64,000 bases of DNA from Deltaproteobacteria bacterium GWA2_38_16 (GTDB taxonomy: Bacteria > Bdellovibrionota > JACOXK01 > 2-02-FULL-40-11): the NCBI GenBank assembly GCA_001797335.1, contig MGPE01000001.1:101775-165774 (forward strand). The letters are read 5' to 3'. The notes under the pieces are model-generated. The model was not told the DNA's origin and made no database searches. It saw nothing but the letters and a program-made list of their open reading frames with translations. The position numbers were made by a program, and so were the translations under genes. Numbering within the stretch: the stretch's first letter is position 1; every line of letters starts with the position of its first letter. Below are positions 59,946 to 64,000 of the stretch, one piece after another.

Positions 59946-61156
59946 AATCACCCACCCTTGAAGATATTCAAAAAGCCCAAAAAGTTATCAAAGACGCTAT
60001 TCTTCACACACCGCTTAAACGATCTAATTATTTTTCTGAACTTTTTTTAAAAAATATCTATTTTAAAATGGAAAATCTTCAGCACACCGGTGCTTTTAAA
60101 GTCCGAGGGGCTAGAAATAAACTTCTTTCTTTAACCGATGCAGAAAAAAAACAAGGCGTTATTACCGCTTCCGCCGGAAATCATGCGCAAGGAGTGGCCT
60201 ACCAGGCTAAGCTTTTGGGGACACCTTCTACGATTGTCATGCCTGAAAGTACGCCCATGGGAAAAGTTCAAGCTACAAAATCCTACGGAGCCAAAGTAAT
60301 TTTAAAAGGGCTAAATTATGACGAAGCCTATGAAGAAGCCCTTCGTCTTCAAGAAGAAATGGGAGCCATTTTTATTCATGCGTATGAAGATCCTTTTATT
60401 ATTGCAGGGCAAGGAACGATTGGGCTTGAAATTTTAGAAGAAGAACCCAAGACAGAAGTTATTATTGTCCCCATTGGCGGAGGAGGACTTATTTCAGGGA
60501 TTGCTATTGCGGCAAAATCGTTAAATCCAAAAATTAAAATTATTGGAGTTCAGGCGGATGGCGCAGCCACCATGGCAGAATCTTTAAAAAAAGGAAAAGC
60601 CTGCGTTCTTGCTTCGATGAGTACCATGGCCGAAGGGATTGCAGTAAAAAAAGCAAGTCCTTATACGTTTGGTTTTATTCAACAATATGTAGATGAAGTG
60701 GTCACAGTTTCCGATGAAGACATTGCTGTATCTATTTTGCAACTTTTAGAAAAAACAAAAATGATTGTAGAGGGAGCTGGGGCAGTAACACTGGCTTCAC
60801 TTTTATCTAAAAAATTACATCTCAAAGAAAAAAATATTGTATGTCTTTTAAGTGGGGGAAATTTAGATGTAACAACCTTAGCACATATTATTGAACGAGG
60901 ATTGGTACAAGAAGGAAGAATGGTTAGGCTCAGTGTTACCGTCGATGATATACCAGGATCTCTTCAAAAGCTCACAAAAATCATTGCAGATTTAAAAGCC
61001 AATATTATGCAGGTCAATCATGAGCGACAGTTTTTAAATGTATCTTTTGGAAAAACAAAAATTCTTTTGACTCTAGAGACTAAAGGTCCAGAGCATATCA
61101 AAGAAATTCTTCACAAGCTTGAAAGTTCGGGCTATAGTCCAAAACAAGATGAGTAA
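59942..61156 (+). CDS. ilvA: Threonine ammonia-lyase with ACT domain
   Basis: PLP enzyme of 404 residues that converts threonine to 2-oxobutyrate, the first step of isoleucine synthesis. PLP lysine K53 in HTGAFKVRGA; SAGNHAQGVAYQA; phosphate loop PIGGGGLISG; LLSGGNLDVT. A C-terminal ACT domain about 330-400 (RLSVTVDDIPGSLQKLTKII) suggests amino-acid feedback. One ACT domain rather than two resembles the shorter biosynthetic/TdcB-like form. Overlaps the end of the cluster's large gene by four bases and the thiolase by eight. Confidence 0.95.
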   Translation: MKSPTLEDIQKAQKVIKDAILHTPLKRSNYFSELFLKNIYFKMENLQHTGAFKVRGARNKLLSLTDAEKKQGVITASAGNHAQGVAYQAKLLGTPSTIVMPESTPMGKVQATKSYGAKVILKGLNYDEAYEEALRLQEEMGAIFIHAYEDPFIIAGQGTIGLEILEEEPKTEVIIVPIGGGGLISGIAIAAKSLNPKIKIIGVQADGAATMAESLKKGKACVLASMSTMAEGIAVKKASPYTFGFIQQYVDEVVTVSDEDIAVSILQLLEKTKMIVEGAGAVTLASLLSKKLHLKEKNIVCLLSGGNLDVTTLAHIIERGLVQEGRMVRLSVTVDDIPGSLQKLTKIIADLKANIMQVNHERQFLNVSFGKTKILLTLETKGPEHIKEILHKLESSGYSPKQDE

Positions 61157-62342
61157 AGAGATCGTGATTTTGCCAGGGAAAAGAACTCCTTTTGGCGCCT
61201 TTGGCGGAACTTTAAAAGATTTTACAGCCAATGACTTAGGCGTTTTTGCTGCCAAAGCGGCCTTGGAAGCTTCTCACGTTAAACCAGAATCTATTGATCA
61301 TGTTATTTTTGGAAATGTGGCTCAGACCTCTCAAGATGCTGCTTATTTAGCGCGTCATGTGGGATTAAGAGCAGGCGTTCCAATCGCAACCCCTGCCTAT
61401 ACGGTGAATCGTCTGTGTGGGTCTGGGTTTCAAGCGGTTGTGAATGCGGCAGAAGAAATTTTATTGGATGAAGCCTCTTTGGTATTAGCCGGGGGGACAG
61501 AAAGCATGAGTCAAGCTCCCTATGTCGTAAAAGGTGCTAGGTGGGGCATTCGGATGGGATCAACAGAACTTCAAGATTATTTATGGGCGGCGCTTACCGA
61601 CACCTATACAGGGCTTTCCATGGCCGTCAGTACTGAAAATTTGGCCAAGAAAAAAGATATTTCAAGGCAAGCCTGTGATGAATATTCTTTAAGAAGCCAG
61701 ATGAATTATAAAAAAGCATATGAAGCAGGACTTTTTAAAGAGGAAATTGTTTCTATCGAAGTAAAAGATCGAAAGGGAACTAAAACATCATTTCATAACG
61801 ACGAACACCCAAAACCAGATACGACGCTAGAGGGGTTATCCAAACTTAAAGCTTTTTTTGTGGAGAATGGGGTTGTAACCGCGGGAAGCGCCAGTGGAAT
61901 TACCGACGGTGCATCAGCCATGGTGGTGACCAGCAGTGAAGCTGCAAAAAAACAGGGATTAAAACCCATTGGAAAGCTTTTAGGATGGGCAGTTTCTGGA
62001 TGTGATCCCAAAGAAATGGGAATTGGGCCATCTCTTGCTATTCCCAAAGCACTTCAAAAGGTAGGGCTTTCGTTAAAAGAAATTGATTTAATTGAAGTGA
62101 ATGAAGCTTTTGCTGCACAATATTTAGCGGTTGAAAAAGATTTAAATCTTCCTAGAGAAATTACCAATGTCAATGGGGGCGCTATTGCTATAGGCCATCC
62201 CCTGGGAGCTTCTGGAGCACGTATTACCAATCACCTTCTTTACGAACTTAAACGCCGGAAGAAAAAATATGGTGTCGGCTCTGCCTGTATTGGCGGCGGC
62301 CAAGGCATTGCACTTGTTTTTGAATCCATAATTAGGAGTTGA
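61149..62342 (+). CDS. Acetyl-CoA acetyltransferase (thiolase)
   Basis: Thiolase of 397 residues from ATG 61149, which overlaps the end of ilvA. Nucleophile C90 in NRLCGSGFQAV; GGTESMSQAPYV; NEAFAAQYLAVEK; NVNGGAIAIGHPLGASGAR with the catalytic histidine; GSACIGGGQGIALVFE with the second cysteine. The form fits acetoacetyl-CoA thiolase of the biosynthetic type (PhaA/AtoB); a role in fatty acid breakdown is possible. The C-terminus is complete. Confidence 0.95.
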   Translation: MSKEIVILPGKRTPFGAFGGTLKDFTANDLGVFAAKAALEASHVKPESIDHVIFGNVAQTSQDAAYLARHVGLRAGVPIATPAYTVNRLCGSGFQAVVNAAEEILLDEASLVLAGGTESMSQAPYVVKGARWGIRMGSTELQDYLWAALTDTYTGLSMAVSTENLAKKKDISRQACDEYSLRSQMNYKKAYEAGLFKEEIVSIEVKDRKGTKTSFHNDEHPKPDTTLEGLSKLKAFFVENGVVTAGSASGITDGASAMVVTSSEAAKKQGLKPIGKLLGWAVSGCDPKEMGIGPSLAIPKALQKVGLSLKEIDLIEVNEAFAAQYLAVEKDLNLPREITNVNGGAIAIGHPLGASGARITNHLLYELKRRKKKYGVGSACIGGGQGIALVFESIIRS

Positions 62343-62396
62343 AATGGTCTATCGGATCAATGCTCATTGCTTTCCTTTAACAATTACAAAAATAAA

Positions 62397-62425
62397 TTGA
62401 CAGTGTATATCCAATTGGATATATT
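62397..62425 (+). promoter_or_regulatory. Promoter of the higBA pair, leaderless
   Basis: Perfect TTGACA (62397-62402), a 17-base spacer, TATATT (62420-62425). The start is predicted at 62432, the first base of the GTG start codon. Confidence 0.7.
62406..62423. promoter_or_regulatory. Perfect 18-base palindromic operator of higBA
   Basis: TATATCCAATTGGATATA lies between and over the promoter boxes. It is the expected HigA binding site for autorepression. Confidence 0.75.
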
Positions 62426-62431
62426 ATACAA

Positions 62432-62767
62432 GTGATAGTAAATTTTTATGAGACTCCTTCTGGAAGATCACCCGTAGAAGATTTTATTACTTCTCGCTCC
62501 AAAGCTGATCAAGCGCGATTTGCTGAAGTTGTGGTTGGGCTTGAGGAATTCGGACTATCGTATAGTAGAGTCCAATTTAAACCATTAAGAGGAAAACTCT
62601 GGGAAATAAAATTTAGAGCTCCAGATGGAGGATATCGAATGCTTTATATTTTATTAAAATCAGAGGAGATGGTTATTTTACATGCGTTTAGAAAAACGAC
62701 CCCAAAAACACCACTTCATGAATTAGAGGTGGCAGAAAAACGAATGAAGGAGGTATTAGGCCTATGA
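62432..62767 (+). CDS. higB: HigB/RelE-like toxin (phage Gp49-like)
   Basis: Ribosome-dependent mRNA interferase family; 111 residues, GTG start at the predicted transcription start. FYETPSGRSPVEDFI, FKPLRGKLWEIKF, YRMLYILLKSEEMVILHAFRKTTPKTP, then AEKRMKEVL. The LWEIRF/YR..Y and HAF.KK..KTP blocks are typical of the DUF891/Gp49 branch. The stop overlaps the antitoxin gene by four bases. Toxin-first order fits HigBA. Confidence 0.9.
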   Translation: MIVNFYETPSGRSPVEDFITSRSKADQARFAEVVVGLEEFGLSYSRVQFKPLRGKLWEIKFRAPDGGYRMLYILLKSEEMVILHAFRKTTPKTPLHELEVAEKRMKEVLGL

Positions 62768-63072
62768 AAAAAGCATATCGATCCACGCGTCCTTTTATAA
62801 ATAAACTTCTTAAGGATTCTGAGATTAAAGTCTTGTTTCAAGAAGAGCGAATTAAAACTCGAATAGCAGAAACGGTTCGTTCTGCAAGGATTCGAGCTGG
62901 GCTTACCCAAGTTGAACTTGCAAGGCTTGCCGATACCACACAAGCCGTCATTAGCAGAATTGAATCGGGAATGGATTCAAGAACCCCCTCTCTTTCTCTG
63001 TTGGCTCGAATAGCAGGTGCCTGTAAAGCCAACTTGGCATTTAGTTTTCTTTTTGAGAAAAAAGCAGCTTAA
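62764..63072 (+). CDS. higA: HigA-type antitoxin, XRE family
   Basis: Antitoxin and autorepressor of 102 residues. Helix-turn-helix about 40-90: RIRAGLTQVELARLADTTQAVISRIESG, followed by SLSLLARIAGACKANL. The N-terminal 30 residues probably contact the toxin. The palindrome at 62406-62423 is its likely operator. No strong terminator follows; the next 171 bases to the stop of the convergent lipoprotein gene hold only a weak hairpin (about 63073-63100). Confidence 0.92.
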   Translation: MKKAYRSTRPFINKLLKDSEIKVLFQEERIKTRIAETVRSARIRAGLTQVELARLADTTQAVISRIESGMDSRTPSLSLLARIAGACKANLAFSFLFEKKAA

Positions 63073-63243
63073 TAACACCATTTCTGAGGTTGTTATATGC
63101 ACGGCAGATAATACCAGTTACCCACATTTAAGAATTGCTTAAATTTTATCTAAATCGAATAAGCATCCCCAATGATTCGATTATCTTACAGGGGAGATAC
63201 TCTTTTGGAATCTTATGATCAAAGATGTTGGGCTAGTCTCTCT

Positions 63244-63747
63244 TTAGTGTTCGTATTTACGAGAGACTTCTTCTGCTATGGCACGTATGCGTGAAAATTG
63301 AGTTGGAGAGAAAAATCTCCCACAGGTATCTAAAGAAGAAAACTTTTTAAAGATTTTTACATCAGATCCAAATTCATCTCGAATTTCTACATAACACAAG
63401 CAATCGGTGTCTAATTTAAGGATGGTTGTGTCGAAGTCGTTTCCAAATTGATCTTGTTTTAAGGTGAATTCTTGAGGAGCGCAGTTTCCAAATTCTTCTT
63501 TAACGGCTTGAGCAACCAAGAGGGGAATGCAATATTCGATGGGAAGTTCTTCTACATTAATTTTGGTATCAGATCCAAATTCGTCTGTGGTTTCTCGAAT
63601 ACAGGCAGCGCCTTGTAATCGGACTTGAGTAACGTCCGTGTCATTTCCAAAAGAATCAGATTTATAAAAAGTCATATCCTCATAGTAATATCCACCAAAA
63701 CATCCCATTCCTAGTATCAAGACTAAAAGGCCTGTGTATTTTTTCAT
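63244..63747 (-). CDS. Lipoprotein with four FG[SN]D repeats, unknown function
   Basis: Protein of 167 residues from ATG 63747 (GGGAGGA four bases upstream). Signal with lipobox LGMGC. Four copies of a short motif, D-[SEQ]-F-G-[SN]-D, each followed by a beta-strand: SDSFGNDTDVTQVRL, TDEFGSDTKINVEEL, QDQFGNDFDTTILKL, RDEFGSDVKIFKKF. Six further cysteines in the mature part may form disulfides. The repeat may be a calcium-binding turn, but no known family was recognised. Transcribed alone from a strong promoter. Confidence 0.75.
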   Translation of the reverse strand: MKKYTGLLVLILGMGCFGGYYYEDMTFYKSDSFGNDTDVTQVRLQGAACIRETTDEFGSDTKINVEELPIEYCIPLLVAQAVKEEFGNCAPQEFTLKQDQFGNDFDTTILKLDTDCLCYVEIRDEFGSDVKIFKKFSSLDTCGRFFSPTQFSRIRAIAEEVSRKYEH

Positions 63748-63777
63748 ATTTTCCTCCCTTTTAAAAAAAGTGGCTTC

Positions 63778-63805
63778 TTTATAAAACAAATTAAGGCTGT
63801 GTCAA
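63778..63805 (-). promoter_or_regulatory. Promoter of the FG[SN]D lipoprotein gene
   Basis: Minus strand perfect TTGACA (63805-63800), a 16-base spacer, TATAAA (63783-63778); leader about 25 bases with GGGAGGA. Confidence 0.72.
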
Positions 63806-63859
63806 TTTCTCATTTTCTCATTGAATTTTAAGGGTGGTCACGATACGCCTTAGACACTT

Positions 63860-64000
63860 ATGGCAAATAGTCTTAAAGGCAAAACACTTTTTATAACCGG
63901 GGCAAGCCGTGGTATAGGAAAAGCCATTGGGATAAGAGCGGGTGAAGAAGGTGCCAATGTAGTGATTGTGTCTAAAACTACCTCTCCTCACCCAAAACTT
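63860..64000 (+). CDS. HSDL2-like short-chain dehydrogenase, truncated by the window edge
   Basis: The first 47 codons are seen: MANSLKGKTLFITGASRGIG, then KAIGIRAGEEGANVVIVSKT and TSPHPKL. TGASRGIG is the NAD(P)-binding glycine motif. K-T-x-x-P-H-P-K-L after the second beta-strand is typical of the hydroxysteroid-dehydrogenase-like-2 branch of SDR enzymes, linked to lipid metabolism. The rest lies beyond the window. No clear ribosome site precedes ATG 63860. Confidence 0.85.
   Translation, partial: MANSLKGKTLFITGASRGIGKAIGIRAGEEGANVVIVSKTTSPHPKL

Overview
This is an AT-rich, gene-dense chromosomal window from a Gram-negative bacterium. Outer-membrane barrels, lipoproteins, TonB, LspA and a peptidoglycan-recycling pathway all point to a diderm. 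The two tandem DUF507 genes, the xseB-ispA-dxs and nrdJ-tmk-holB-metG orders, the two alginate-export-like barrels and the HSDL2-like dehydrogenase would fit an uncultured deltaproteobacterium-like lineage. That placement is inference, because no rRNA or tRNA gene is present.

Layout. 0-3.1 kb: end of glutamine synthetase and an outer-membrane barrel. 3.2-9.5 kb: lspA, ileS, a TPR lipoprotein and a bifunctional penicillin-binding protein. 9.5-13.9 kb: two DUF507 genes, groES-groEL, a second barrel and a small secreted protein. 14-16.5 kb: leucine dehydrogenase and a secreted subtilase. 16.7-20.4 kb: three glycosyltransferases in one operon. 20.4-29.1 kb: cell-wall turnover (D-aminoacylase, NagZ, oligopeptide permeases, M20 peptidase, AnmK, MurU, AmgK). 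29.1-36.2 kb: M48 protease lipoprotein, membrane-anchored protein, lytic transglycosylase, PhhB, TonB and a catalytically degenerate patatin. 36.2-42.2 kb: xseB-ispA-dxs-yhaO-yhaN. 42.3-46.1 kb: a HAMP protein, a HEAT-repeat protein and a cysteine-rich exported protein. 46.1-53.1 kb: nrdJ-tmk-holB-metG and tatD, with a small nucleotidyltransferase pair lying between metG and tatD. 53.4-59.9 kb: three large exported proteins with no recognisable family, behind a strong sigma-54-type promoter. 59.9-64 kb: threonine dehydratase, thiolase, a HigBA-type toxin-antitoxin pair, a lipoprotein with a repeated FG[SN]D motif, and the start of an HSDL2-like dehydrogenase.

Three themes run through the window. 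First, palindromic repeats of at least three related types occur between genes and also inside reading frames without breaking them (ileS, holB, the TPR lipoprotein, the membrane-anchored protein at 30.1 kb, and the C-terminus of leucine dehydrogenase), like the protein-coding palindromic elements of Rickettsia. Second, many genes have a -10 box about 7 bases before the start codon and no Shine-Dalgarno sequence, suggesting widespread leaderless transcription. Third, the best candidate for an undescribed system is the sigma-54-driven cluster at 53.4-59.9 kb. It encodes three exported, helical or coiled-coil, Pro/Gly/Met-rich proteins, two of which share a K-A-Y-G signal-peptide end and an overall plan.
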